Of a DNA stretch of 64,000 nt, positions 1-11,575 are shown one piece after another (position 1 is the stretch's first letter; the number at the start of each line of letters is the position of its first letter). Below the pieces are notes generated by a model that ran no database searches, was not told the DNA's origin, and saw only the letters and a list, made by a program, of their open reading frames with translations. The DNA comes from Pithys albifrons albifrons (lineage: Eukaryota > Chordata > Aves > Passeriformes > Thamnophilidae). The DNA lies in contig NC_092459.1 of the NCBI RefSeq assembly GCF_047495875.1, positions 91,311,560 to 91,375,559 of the forward strand. Direction: 5' to 3'. A program made the position numbers and the translations under genes.

Positions 1-3000
1 CAACACGATGCACCTATACCAGGACTTTGTGGTATTGCAGCTATATAAGTGTGTTTCAAGCATTTTAAAACAAACCCCTTTCAGATATCACAAATCATTC
101 GCCTTTTGGAAGTTCTTCATTGTTTCAGTCTTCCCACACCTCCCAGCCTCAAATGCTTTGCTTCACACTCTAGTCTAAGCTTAATAAATCTTGCCCTCAG
201 TTTTTAAAATCTTCTATTGCACTCACTCCCTGCACTATGGGGTGGCATTCCTTTTATTATTTTCCTGCTTTCAAGATATACCTACTGTTAACACACTCCT
301 GATTCAACCGTTATTCAAAACTGACATCATGTGAATTTGACAGTGTGAAATCTGTGCACCAGAAACTTAACTGTAACCACCTGCTGTTTTCTCTATAGTT
401 ACCAGTAAGCAAGTCCACTTAAAAGTATGTGTGTCTCCACTTTGGATGCCAAAAAGACATTGATAGCTTCTAAGTCAATCATTTGTTGGTCTGATGTGAA
501 AAAACCAAACCCCTCACTTGAGTAGGAGCCTTGCCCTTCACTTGTCTGTCTACTGTTTGAGACAGTTCGGATATTGCAACATGGTTAGGGCCATATGGAA
601 ATGCACAAATTTGTCCTAGTTTAAAAATAGCTTAGTTTCATAGAGTTAGCTAGTTTTGAAAATGTTTAAAGTCTGCACATATCTGGATAAACTTTAGAGG
701 ACCTCTCTTAGCTCTTATTTTAGCAGTGTGTTTCAGTGGCTATGCTAGTGACCTTTTTCAGTACAAGAATTCATGTTAATTCATGGCAAGACAGAGCATT
801 ATTATAAACCTCTTGACTGTTCAATTATTTAGAGTTTTGAAATGTAATCAAAGGTGGATTTATCTGATACTGAGAGATGAAACAGCTACCAGCCTTAGGT
901 TTCCTCCCTTTTATTTTTCTAGGAGGTTAGTGCCAGACTAAACTGAAATTGGGGGTGGTTTATGTTCATGCTGCAGCCCGTACACTGCACTTGCTCAGGA
1001 GTTTATGCAGGAGAATCAGCTGATCCTGCTGCAGGATGGTGACCTCTGGCAGAGACACAGGACAGAAACAGCTGATTCAGCTCTCCCAGCTAAACCTGCT
1101 TACGGCGATGGGTGGGATTTGTTAATACCATTATTTGTTTAATTGTAGGGCTAATAGATTTGTGTGTGTGTGTATTTTATTACAATAGAATACATTAGTT
1201 AGAAGCAGAGGAAAAACTGAGTGTACTACTTGGGAGCTGGTTCCCAACTGTTATTCCTTTCTGTTAACGAGAGACTAAAATGAGAAGTAACCAGAAGCAT
1301 ACTCTGCTTTAAACTTTCCAGTAAAAAAGCAGCCCACTCTGAAATGTCTGGTGCTGGAGAGGGAGTGCAATGCTTTTAGGAACACAGGACAAGGGTGATT
1401 TTTTAATTTGCCTAGTCTTCTTATTTTCCTCCACATATAGATAGGCTTAGCTTTCTTAACTTCAGTACTTGAGTCAGCCAAGTGTTCTCTGGGAACTATT
1501 TGCTAGGAAAGTCTGACAGAAAAATAGGAATCCAAAAGTTATTTCTACTTTAATAAAGAGAGGATAAAGTTTTTAATGATGATAGCCTTATGGCAGTGCA
1601 ACCTTTTCCCTTCCCCACCCCCCTCCATAATACCCTTTATAAACAAAACAGAAAACAAATACTTGCTTCACAAGCTACTGCAGGAATCACAGTGGTACTT
1701 TGCACTGGCTTGTGAAGTGCTGTGGGAGCTGCCTCTTATGCTCGGGCCCACTGTGGATCTGCAAGGGATGGTCCTCTCAGGAAAGAAGCTGAGGGCACTT
1801 GGCAGTGGAAAGTATCTTACCCATACTGGAGATGGTGAGAGAATTGGCAATGAGGAGGTGACTAGTCATTCTGAAAGGCCTGGTCTGGGGCCAGTTTTCA
1901 TTTTCATCTTGTTCTGTTTTTCTTTCTTGCTTTTGTTATTTATACCAATGAGCAAATGTTGCTTATTTTTAGCAGCCTTTCCATTTTGCTCAGGCACTGA
2001 TCCTAAGTAATGGAATGCCCGTGGCCCGCCCTTGGGCACCATTCCACCTCTAATAAGAGCAGACAAGTGCAAGCTTTGGTGTAGGGAGTTATTGATTTGC
2101 TTCCAGGCAAGTAGGTGTGTGTGATACATATAAAAGGTGCCCATGCATAGCAGGTATTAGCACTCCAACATCTTATCAAATGGCCTCGCATGATCTGCCT
2201 TGAGCTTTTGGTGAGAAAATATTATCTTGTGTACCTCCATAAAGGAAGCAGCCTTGCAACTTGCTTATTTTAGAGGATATAAACCCAACCCTAAAAGCCC
2301 AAACACAACCAAATATGCACACCTGTTTCCACAAACAGAGCAAAAGCAAAGTTCTCCCTTAAGTGCAGACAGTTTCAGTTCTGGGAAGCAGATGGATCAG
2401 TTAATAGAAGCAGAGGTAAGAGTTACATAGGGCAAAATGCTGTAAGCCCCATTTTTATTCTTTTCTATTGAGGTTTGATGTCACCATGTTATTGCAGAGA
2501 TGCTATAGTGATAATAGAGTTCTGAGGGAAGCAGTTACGGGAGGGCTTCCACTGAGGTGTGAGTGTCCAGGGAGTCCCTGCCTCACAGACTAGCATCTGC
2601 CAAGCCACATCTTCCACTGAGAATCCTAGCAGCTTTATGTCTACTTTCCAATGACTTTAGGCACTACCCCTCTTCTAAAAACCTTAGGCTGGGAAAAAAA
2701 TGTATGGGAAGGTGTATCCAACTTGAGGCAACAATGTTTATCCTTTTCTATCCTTACTCAACGCATATCCAAAAGAACTTCAGAGACAAGAAAGAATAGC
2801 TACACACTTAAACTCTAAGGAAGAAGGTGCAGACTTTTAGGTCTTGCCCATCCATGCTAGTCCTGTATCCCCCTCGTGTACAAGGGATTTGCTGGGAGAC
2901 CAAGTGCTCTTGGTCACTGTTGCCTACTTCAACAGTGCTTTTTTCCTAGACACATTTGTACTGCTGGTGGTGAGGTGCTTTCTGGCTCATGGCTATTTCA

Positions 3001-6000
3001 GTTCCACCTTGAAGCAAAGCAAGTGAGTAGGTTTTCCCACACCCTCAGTGTCACTGAGATCCCACCCAGCCTACAGGTGTAGCTCTATAACTTCTTGGTT
3101 CTCTCAGTCGGGTCTAGCTTAGTTTAAATACTTTCTACGTGTTTTTGTCTTTCCCATTTTCAGGCCTGACTCATCTTTACAGTTTTAAGAACCTACTTAC
3201 ATGCATGCTTATATTAGTAGAGGAAACTTATTTTCCACTAATGGAAGGACAAGAGAGGCTAAGGGGACATTAGTCAGGCACAGCCAGAGGAAATGATGAC
3301 CTTGTGCTTAGGTTGCTAATGCCATGTCTAGCCAAGTATTGTCACTTTTACTACTGCTGTGAAATTACCATTGATTGCAACTGAAATATATTGAAGATGG
3401 GGAGGAGAAGAAACCTTGTTTAGGAAACAAAGTTATGCTGTCCCATAGAACTTTGTAATCTTTCTACCTTTTCCCCTGTTCCAGTTGCTGATGATTTTAT
3501 CTATACTCTGGTGGACTTCTTAGCTGAAGAAAGTCTCCTCTTTGCCAAGTTTCTGTTTTGGTACTATCATTCAAGATCCAGTTCTTATTAACAATCCTGA
3601 AGTTACTCTTTTAAATTTAGCCATATTTGTATACTATGATCTGCATGCGTGTGCCCCCAAATTACTAAAATTGTAGCACAGTTGTTCAGAGTTTATTTTT
3701 CAGTAAATGACTCTTATAACTGGTATTCCCATTAATGACTATCTTAGTCTGAAATGCAGCAAGACATTTCACATGAGTGGAATATGATACCCACCACTAA
3801 TAAATGCAACACTGCATCAGTAGATGTTTTCATATTTTCAGGTAAGCAGGCTGGTGTTGGGGAAAAAGGTTAGCCTGTTAACACCTCTGCTCAAAGCAAG
3901 CCAACTTCCTTTCTACATGGAATAATTATTTTTTCACATAAGCCCTTAGTGCCTCTGCTATGTTTGCACTTGTAAGTCTCAAACATTGCCATACAGATAG
4001 CCCTTTATGAGTGGAATCTGAAGTCATGTGTCTGCATTTAAAATTTAAAATCACTGTGCATGGACTATCATGCACTGGCTTGTGAATGCTGTAAGTGTAG
4101 GTGCTATGGGCCCATATTCCAGGTGTGAAGAAAGTAGAGCCTTTTTTAGCACTTAAAGCTCATGTGTGCAACTCACAGTTATGAGTACCTTTGGCAGAGC
4201 TTTATAAATTCTGTTGATTCATAGCTGGCATCTCACCATCTGTATGGTCAGGACTATGTATAAATATGTATCTGTCCTATACATAACAGAACCATTTAGA
4301 GCATCCCTACGGTGTAAAGGTGAAGTGAACTTGGGCACAAAATTCATTATATCTTTGTGGAAGACTTGCTAGGGAGAATACTGAAAGGCCCTTTATCTGC
4401 CATAGTCCGGGGTTCACCAGTGATTTTAGGTGGCTGGCAATTCATGTGTCTGTTTATACAGTTCCAGCAAGGATTAAGGATCTTTAACCAAAGACAGTTC
4501 AGACACAGGTGATGGTGGGAGCAGTGATTGTAACCAGCATGAGAAGGAAATACCAGAGATGGGAAGGCTTCTATCCTGGATCTTGGATCCTGGGGCTTTC
4601 ATGGATAAAAAGTTGCAGCTGGAGTTGGAGAGGGTGTAATGACACACAAATCTGTAGTTTAATCATCTTCTAAAGTCGTGCCCAGGGTTGGCTTACAGGA
4701 GATGAAAAAAACTAATGAACCCTGAGGAGGACTGATCTGCAGCTGTCCTCAATAGCTTCCTTGAAGGAGGTCTTTTTTCCTTGCATATATAACCACTGCA
4801 TGTTGCTGTTTTGAGCAGCTGTGTCTTGGCTGCTCTGATATGCTCATTGCTGGAACTGTATCTTAAAATTCTAGCCAGCACCTGAAAAAATATTATTTAA
4901 GGTGGCATTAACATCTAGGGTCCAGCCACAGTTTTGAGCTAGGCATGCTACAGTTGAAATAGGAGAGGCTGTCTGTGCCCTAGAAAGCTTATTTTTCTAT
5001 CTGCAGACACTCAACTTTGAAAGAGGAAATAGTTAAAGGCAAGCTAGCTTGTGTCATCCAGTGTGAGCTGGCTGGACCAGTCAGGGAGATTCTTAACAGG
5101 TGTGAGATTGCAGTAAGACTGGAGCAACCTGGCAGAGCTGCAAAAAATCATATTTAAAACCCCTAAACTTCTGTCAATCCATACTCAGTAGCAGGGCTAG
5201 GAGAAGGACCTCAGGAATGGAGACCAAGACTGAATTTCAACTTCTTTTGCTGCCATTGCCACAAATTCTTGTGTACTTATGCATACTATATACTTACATT
5301 TCACTGCTGTGCTAGACACAGAATTCATATGTTGTGCTGCTGTGTGACAGAAACTGTTAGTCTTGCACCAATAGCGCAATTTACAAGGGACATGCCCAAG
5401 TGATCGAGAGTGACTATAACTATGCTGGTGAAAGAATTTGAATTCAGAAATTGAAAGGGCACATTCACAAAGAAAAAAGCTGCATTGCCAACATTTGTTA
5501 ACCAAAATACCATAACTAGCTTGGGGTAAGAGCCTAAGGCTGTTCTTTGTGCTAACAGGCCCATTAGAGAAACCAGGAGAGTCCTGGGTTGGAGACTGCC
5601 AGCTTGTTTGAATGCAATGTTCAATACTTTGGCTATGGTTTTAAATTACTTCAAGTAAGGAGCCTTTTTGCCCTAGCAAGTATGAAGTATTAAATGAGAT
5701 GTTTTGCAAAAATATTAAATGTATGCTTGTGTTAATATGTTATTGGCTAGTTAGTATTTAGAATAAAGTTAATAATTGTGGAAACTGAAAATTAACTCTT
5801 TACAACTGATCATTTAATAATAATTGAAGGCAGTAAAGGAAACCTGGAATATTCAGTAGCTTCAGCAGTAAAACTGTTGAGGGTATCTTCTGAAATTCTC
5901 TAATATTTCTGATGCAAGAACAGAGGCAAGGAATTTATCTTAAGCAATTGGTTTTGGAAAAACAACCTTGCCAGTAATTTCTTTTTTGTTCACAGAATAC

Positions 6001-6029
6001 CTAAAAGAAGGGAGAAGTTTGTGGAGGGA
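1..6029. other. Non-coding stretch, no gene recognised
   Basis: I see no gene here. The longest open frames (about 144 codons at 1576-2010 and about 100 codons near 5.2-5.6 kb on the minus strand) resemble no family I know, have no clear splice framing and overlap other open frames, so I treat them as chance. A short TG run sits near 1162-1173. A small block at about 980-1130 carries two CAGCTGAT E-box words (1017 and 1069) and could be a regulatory element. The sequence at 5690-5830 is AT-rich without a repeat period. Confidence 0.7.
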
Positions 6030-6490
6030 AAAAAAACCCTCGGCAACACACTCCTCAAAGGTGTTAATACGACGCTAATGAACCATAGCCTTTCCGACTC
6101 ATAGCTGGCACCATTAGCACCCATCTGTGCCGAGTGGGATGTGCAAGCAGAAGTCAGGGCTGAAAACCCTCCACCTGTTTTCAGAAAGTAAGTGAGCACA
6201 CGCTGAAGTTACTCAGCGTATTCGTTCCGTCTTCGACAGGACGGGTGATGTTGTTACTACGGCTTTTCTGCTGTCTCATATCTCCCACCGCCATGTGCCA
6301 GCTGATAGGGGAGCTGTGACATACCACACCCCCGCGGCCGGGAAGGGGGTCACATGGACTGGTCTCATCCAGAGCACTTTAAAAGAAGCTGATAAGCTCT
6401 ATCTCATTTAACTTGGCCTTTGGAAGACGCTTGTGGAAATTTCTGCAAAGGAGGTGACATCAGTTGTTGTCACAGCTGCTGTGTAAGTCT
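6030..6490 (+). promoter_or_regulatory. CpG cluster with TATA-like box and splice donor: candidate promoter and first exon
   Basis: By hand count about 16 CpG dinucleotides fall between 6040 and 6343, including the CCGCGGCCGGG core at 6332-6342, while most of the window is CpG-poor. Immediately downstream are TCACATG (6350-6356, an E-box of the MITF/TFE type), a TATA-like TTTAAAAG (6378-6385), TGATAAG (6390-6396) facing CTATCT (6399-6404) as a back-to-back GATA pair, a CRE-like TGACATCA (6455-6462), and a near-ideal donor GTAAGT at 6483-6488. This order would suit a plus-strand promoter with a short non-coding first exon starting near 6410 and ending at 6482. The transcript, start site and direction are inference. 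A conserved enhancer without transcription is the main alternative. Confidence 0.4.
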
Positions 6491-9374
6491 GCAAGGCTGT
6501 GCCTGTTCAGTATCTGCCTGGGGTGTGTATGTGTGTGAAAATAGATATTGTTAATAGATTGCATTTAAATCAAAAACAGTTCACAGGGAGCTGGCAAGAA
6601 GGTTTGATCGCTCTGAATATGTGCATTATCATCAAGACTTGAGGCAATGATGGAATACATAAACTTAATAAAGCATGAAGATGTCCAGCTTTGGAGGGTC
6701 AGTGTTACATTTGAAACAAACCTTCTCCTTGGGGAATTCCAAGTGTTAGCATGTGGGACATACTCCAGCTGCTAGCTGCTCAGACTTAAAATAAACCAGT
6801 CAAAATCCCATATTCAGGCTCTACCAACTGAGGAGAGCTACTATTGCAAATGTTTCATCTTCCTTTTTCTTCCAGTTGGGTCAGAATGACAACAAAATTT
6901 TTTGAAAGGGCATTTAAACCTTAGTATTCACACAGCTTTCCTTTTGCTTCTCAACACGGTTATAAATTTAGCAAAGAATCTGGTTTGTACAGGTTGAAAC
7001 ACTGTCCCAGGAAGACTGGAATTAAAAAAAGGTTTAGCAGGAGTATTTCTAGCTTGTGTGACAATGACATTGCTACCAGTATTACTGCTTGCCCAATCCT
7101 AGATACTTTAAAAATCTCAGCATGACTTCATTTACAGAGGACCATTGACCCTGTTGAACTGCAGAGACCCTTCTTTCTTGAAGACAAACACATGTGACTG
7201 AAGGGTTATTTGCTTTTTTTTTTCTTTCTTAACATATTGAAGAGGAAATAATTTAATGTGTCTGTGAAAGACACCATAGCAGTATTTCAGGAAAAAAAAG
7301 ATGTCTGGGAGATGTATAATTGTTTGACAACTAGAATATGAATAACTTTTGAAGAGGTCTGAAAATAGACTACAGCATTGTTTGCTTTGTCTTGTGGTTT
7401 GAAATTTGCTTCAGGATTTTTTAAAAAAAATTATTTTAATAACCCTCTGACTCTAATGTATTTCTAAGGAACTGAGATGCTTGGGAGGGGTGGGAAACAA
7501 TCACTTTAATGCAATCTATGCAAATAATATCTAACTTTTTTCAATAGTCGCCTATGTGAAACTTCATTCTTCAAGACTTTTGTGATAAAACCCGTTGAGC
7601 AACGTAACACACAATATTTAGAAATTCAGTGCTTTTATTACTGTCAAAGCACATATATTACATTCTACCAGTCAGCTTGAAAAGTGTGCAAGTGACTGAC
7701 ATGACTAACCTTACTGTTTCTTCTGTTCTTCCTTTAGACACAAACACACAAATTCTTGTTCAAACCAATAAGCTTATCCAGGATATATTTATAAAGGTGA
7801 ACTCTTGACAGGCTTTGGTTAATCATATACAGTGCTGGGATATCTTTTGAAGGTATCCTGAACACTGTGTCACAAGTATTTGTCACTCAAACTATTTATA
7901 ATTCTAGGACTTTGGAGGGCAGATAGAAGTTTATGCTTTTTCATATGCAATGACAGCCCTTCCTTTGTACTAAAGGAATTGGCTATGCCTTTATGGACAC
8001 ATCAGGCAGATCTGGACTATGCTGTTTTTGTGAAATTCCATGTTTACACCCTAGACACACTTCTGGTCACTTGATTAACCTTTCAGTCTCACAGATGACT
8101 TTGTTGCTCTGTGAATGTCAGCTTGTTGTCTGCTGGACCTCTTGTTTCTGTGGATGGTTGGAAGAGGTCAGGGCAGGGTAACCTGAGAAACATGAAACTG
8201 TTGCTCATACAGCATGTCCGTTAGAAAACCTTTAAGAGTTCTCAAATTGAATAAAACCACAAGCTCTACAGTTAACCATTTTTTTTTTTTGATGATGGGC
8301 AAAAGTGTAGTAAGGCCAGTCAACCTTTGAGAAGTAACACTGGCTTCTTTTCTTTATTTTCGTAGCTACCTCAACCAACTAGTTTTGAGACCTTCTTGGC
8401 AGTTTAAATGCAGATTATCCTTTCCTCCTATTCCTTCTTATGTCTCTTGAATTATTCTTAACTTTGTGTTCCTGAGAATCACAGGCAATGTATAGACACA
8501 ACGCCTCCAGCAGGCATGCAAAGAATGTTACGAGGGTAGCGGGCTTCCCGTTTCCCTGGTCACTCAGAAGATTTATGTGCCAGCATAATGAGAATGAATG
8601 ATGAGCTGTTGTTCATTGACAGGGACCTTATGGGTCTGTCTATGCACGAGAGGTTTCAAAAGTTGATAACCTTTGTGCTGCAGGTTTTGTTTTGAATAGA
8701 TGGAAGAGGAGAAAATAGTTATTGGTAGATGTAAAACTGAACAAACAAACTGAAGGATATTAGCCAAGCTCTGGCAGTAAAGCTGAAAATCTGAGCTATT
8801 TATACAGTTGGAAACAGAGCTGGAGTATTTTCATTATTTTCAGACACAGCATTGACTTTTATAGAGTTACAGGATGCTCCTGCCTAGAGTTTCAATCTCT
8901 TCTATATTTTAGGTCTCTGTGAGACAATGTGATGTATTGCACCTTTGGTCTGAGCACTAGCCAAGTATAAATGGAGGGGCTGATTTTGAACTCTGAAACT
9001 GAGAAGTCTCTAGGTCACTCAAAAGTTGCCCAGAGATAAGGCATGTTAAAGTATTTTTTTGCCATTCAAGAGCAAGATAAAATGTCCATAGACAGAACCA
9101 CTCTTACTAGTATATAAGTTATTCACTTCAACACCTTTCTCATATCATATCAAGCTAATGACCATTTTGTGTGTCTGGTATACATCCAGAACCCGTGTTG
9201 TAAAGTCAAGGTTGTGAGCTATCCCAGTTTGGATTAGTAAATCTTATAGGACACTATATTATTTTGGCAAGTATCATGAAGCTGCATAAGCAGAAACCAT
9301 ACTTTTAAGATTTTTTTTAAAGGATATAAAGATTAAATACTGAACTGTGATTTTTAGATATATTGCATACAGCA
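6491..9374. other. Non-coding stretch, nothing recognised
   Basis: There is no gene, RNA gene or repeat family I can name here. Homopolymer T runs occur near 7210-7225 and 8279-8291. Open frames of about 60 codons near 7.9-8.2 kb are short, mutually overlapping and without recognisable domains. Confidence 0.65.
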
Positions 9375-9403
9375 CCCTCCCCCCCACCCCTCCACCCCAC
9401 CCC
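9375..9403 (-). other. G-quadruplex-forming C-run (G-rich on minus strand)
   Basis: The plus strand has five C tracts of three to seven bases (9375-9377, 9379-9385, 9387-9390, 9395-9398, 9400-9403) separated by one to four bases. The minus strand therefore satisfies the usual pattern of four or more G3+ tracts with short loops. It stands in AT-rich surroundings. Folding in the cell is not shown. Confidence 0.55.
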
Positions 9404-9720
9404 TGTTATCATACTCCTAGATTCTTGGGGACCTGAAAGATAAGAACCTGAAGTTTTTTCTTTTATATACCTAAAAGGTAGTAATCTTCATAAGAATCCT
9501 AAGTATCTACTGGAACCACATTAATTCCAGAAGAAACCTCTGTCTTCTGTAGTAGTTATGATTTCCTAATAGCCACTTCTTAAAATTTTGATTTTTTTCC
9601 AAATGTTCCAGCAGCTCCATGTTAGGAGCTTTTGAGGCTGATTTAAAATTTTGCCACGCATTTTTGCAGTTTGATTAAGAACTCAACCCAGGACTTAGGG
9701 GCTTAGGTCCTATTCAGAAG

Positions 9721-9761
9721 TTTCCCATATGCAAAAACATTTTTCTGAAACATATGGGAAA
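9721..9761. repeat. Perfect 11-bp inverted repeat with 19-nt loop
   Basis: The arms TTTCCCATATG (9721-9731) and CATATGGGAAA (9751-9761) are exact reverse complements around a 19-nt A/T-rich loop. The pairing stops at the next base on each side. The stem is too short for a typical microRNA precursor. It may be a hairpin, a dyad protein-binding site, or chance in 64 kb. Confidence 0.6.
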
Positions 9762-10724
9762 GAACTGGGTGCTCTTACACACACATGCCTGGAAGATAAT
9801 TGGAAATCACTGTGCTCCATTTTTCAAAAATAAGAACCATAAGACCCCCTCCTGGAATGACACAAAGCACGCACATTTTCTCTTTGAAAGGCATTAACAT
9901 AGCGTTTTTATGCATAACTACAATATGGTGGTTGGAAAGGCATTTGGAAGCATTCCCTTAACAATAGGCTCATCAGCATCCTCATATCTGTGCTGGCTGT
10001 AGTGGAGACAGACTGTTATTTACCCCTGCGCTGTTGTATAGTAACCTGTGGAAGTTAGAGGCATAACTACGTACTGTGCTTAGTGTTGGCAGCCAGGCCA
10101 GAGTGCGACAGCCATGGGAAGAGTCTTCTGTCTGCTGTGCACAGTCGTGGATAGTGACACTTGGCTGGGGGTCTGGTGGAGAGAGGAGGCAGGAGGGCCA
10201 GCCAGAACAGCCCCATTCTAATGGATGTTGCAACTAGGGGAGAAGGAAAGGTAACAAAACTGCTCTCTCAGGAGCTCCATATTTCCTAGGTGTGCCCAGA
10301 TGATTTCATTCAGCCCTGAACTTGTAATGGAAAATCTTGCATGATTACAACTTAATATACCATAGTCTGTATTTATGACTGAGTTGGCTTGAGGTAACAG
10401 TACCTTTAGAGATATGCTGCTTGCAAAACATGCACCCCTAGCCAAAATATGCCTTTTATCAAGATGGGTTAGGAATATCCAGTGCTTCCCTACAGGCATG
10501 CCGCTACCTGTAGTTGAATTTAATAACACTAAATCATTGTAGCGTGGTTTTTACTGGCTTTTTTGCTTCATTCTTTTGAATCTATTTACTTAATTTTCCT
10601 ACCATCAAGAGAAAAACACAACCAGGAATACTTGCAAAAGCAGGGTCAGATGGTGAGACTGGATTTGAAAGAAGATATTTAGATTCTTAGGATGGCGCTC
10701 AAAAGAACTGTGGGCTCAGCTATG
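9762..10724. other. Non-coding stretch, nothing recognised
   Basis: Minus-strand open frames of 83 and 103 codons lie at 9982-10529 but show no domain or splice support. I see no repeat family here. Confidence 0.6.
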
Positions 10725-11026
10725 CTACACAGCCAAGTACACTATGGAGATCCCTGAGCTAATGCCATGATCGGAAGCTCTGTTAGTGTTGTTCTGTTCT
10801 CCCTGGGCTAATTAAAAGAGGTGCCTCTCAGCATACCTAATGAGCTCCGTTCCTGCAGCATCCTCAGGGGCAGGGCTAATTAGCGTGGGTGCTTTGCTAT
10901 ACAGACACAGCTATGTTGCCTCTGGGACCTAAGCTAGCATCCGTGCATGGCATTGCAATGCACTGTGTAGACAAGCCAGTTTCCTCAAAGCTACCTCAGA
11001 ATCTCTAACAGCCCTTTGCTGTGTAG
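10725..11026. mobile_element. Possible old non-autonomous DNA transposon with terminal inverted repeats
   Basis: CTACACAGCCAAG at 10725-10737 is matched in reverse complement, 12 of 13, by CTTTGCTGTGTAG at 11014-11026, bounding a block of about 302 bp. Inside are two GGGCTAATTA words (10805-10814 and 10873-10882), and CTGTGTAGAC occurs both internally (10963-10972) and at the right end (11019-11028). The wording resembles short DNA-transposon relics (hAT or Harbinger type) known from turtles and archosaurs, but I cannot name a family. No target-site duplication is visible and no transposase frame is present. A conserved regulatory block with repeated homeodomain sites is the alternative. Confidence 0.3.
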
Positions 11027-11447
11027 ACTTGCCCGGTGCGTTAATGAGACCCCAAAAACTTATGCAGTGAGAAGCATAGCAGCTTGGGATGTGGGCTAGA
11101 GGGTAACATTTTGGGAGACAGATGTTTCAGGATGAGTCTCACGTTCATTTGCGTTTACTTTGCCTCTACATCTACTTCTTTACATTTGGATTAAAAGTGT
11201 TGTTAAAAGTCTTCACCACCTATGGTAAAGGCAAAAAACTAGATTTATACTGAGTTTCATTTAGTTTAAACCTGCAACCTTGCAGCTTGCTGGTTTTTCT
11301 TTTTAGGTTCTCAGCTAAACTTATAGTTACTAAAAGAGAGTTATGAACTAATAAACTGAAGCATTTTAAAGCATATTTCCCTATTGCTGTGGTCAACTAA
11401 TAATGATGACAAAGTATTCTTTATGGTTTTACAGACACTGCCCTCTC

Positions 11448-11575
11448 TGATCTTCAAATGCTTTGCAAGCATGAGTAAGCACAGCTTCACATGAGCCCTG
11501 TGATGAAGCAATACAACAATTCCCATAGTACGAGTAGTAAATCTGAGATGTGAAGATCAGCCACAAGTAACTCTC
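11448..11575 (-). repeat. MIR-like (CORE-SINE) relic, reverse orientation
   Basis: Read on the plus strand, the order of words follows the reverse complement of the MIR consensus: a GCTTTGCAAGCAT stretch, then AGCCCTGTGATGAAG, then ATTCCCATAGTA, then CTGAGATG and finally AAGTAACT. Divergence is high, as expected for an element that predates the amniote radiation. The assignment rests on remembered consensus wording. A related old tRNA-derived SINE is possible. Confidence 0.45.

Noticed and set aside
1576..2010. 144-codon plus-strand frame with a hydrophobic C-terminal part
   Set aside because: The hydrophobic part comes from a T-rich tract. There is no recognisable domain, no splice framing, and an overlapping minus-strand frame.
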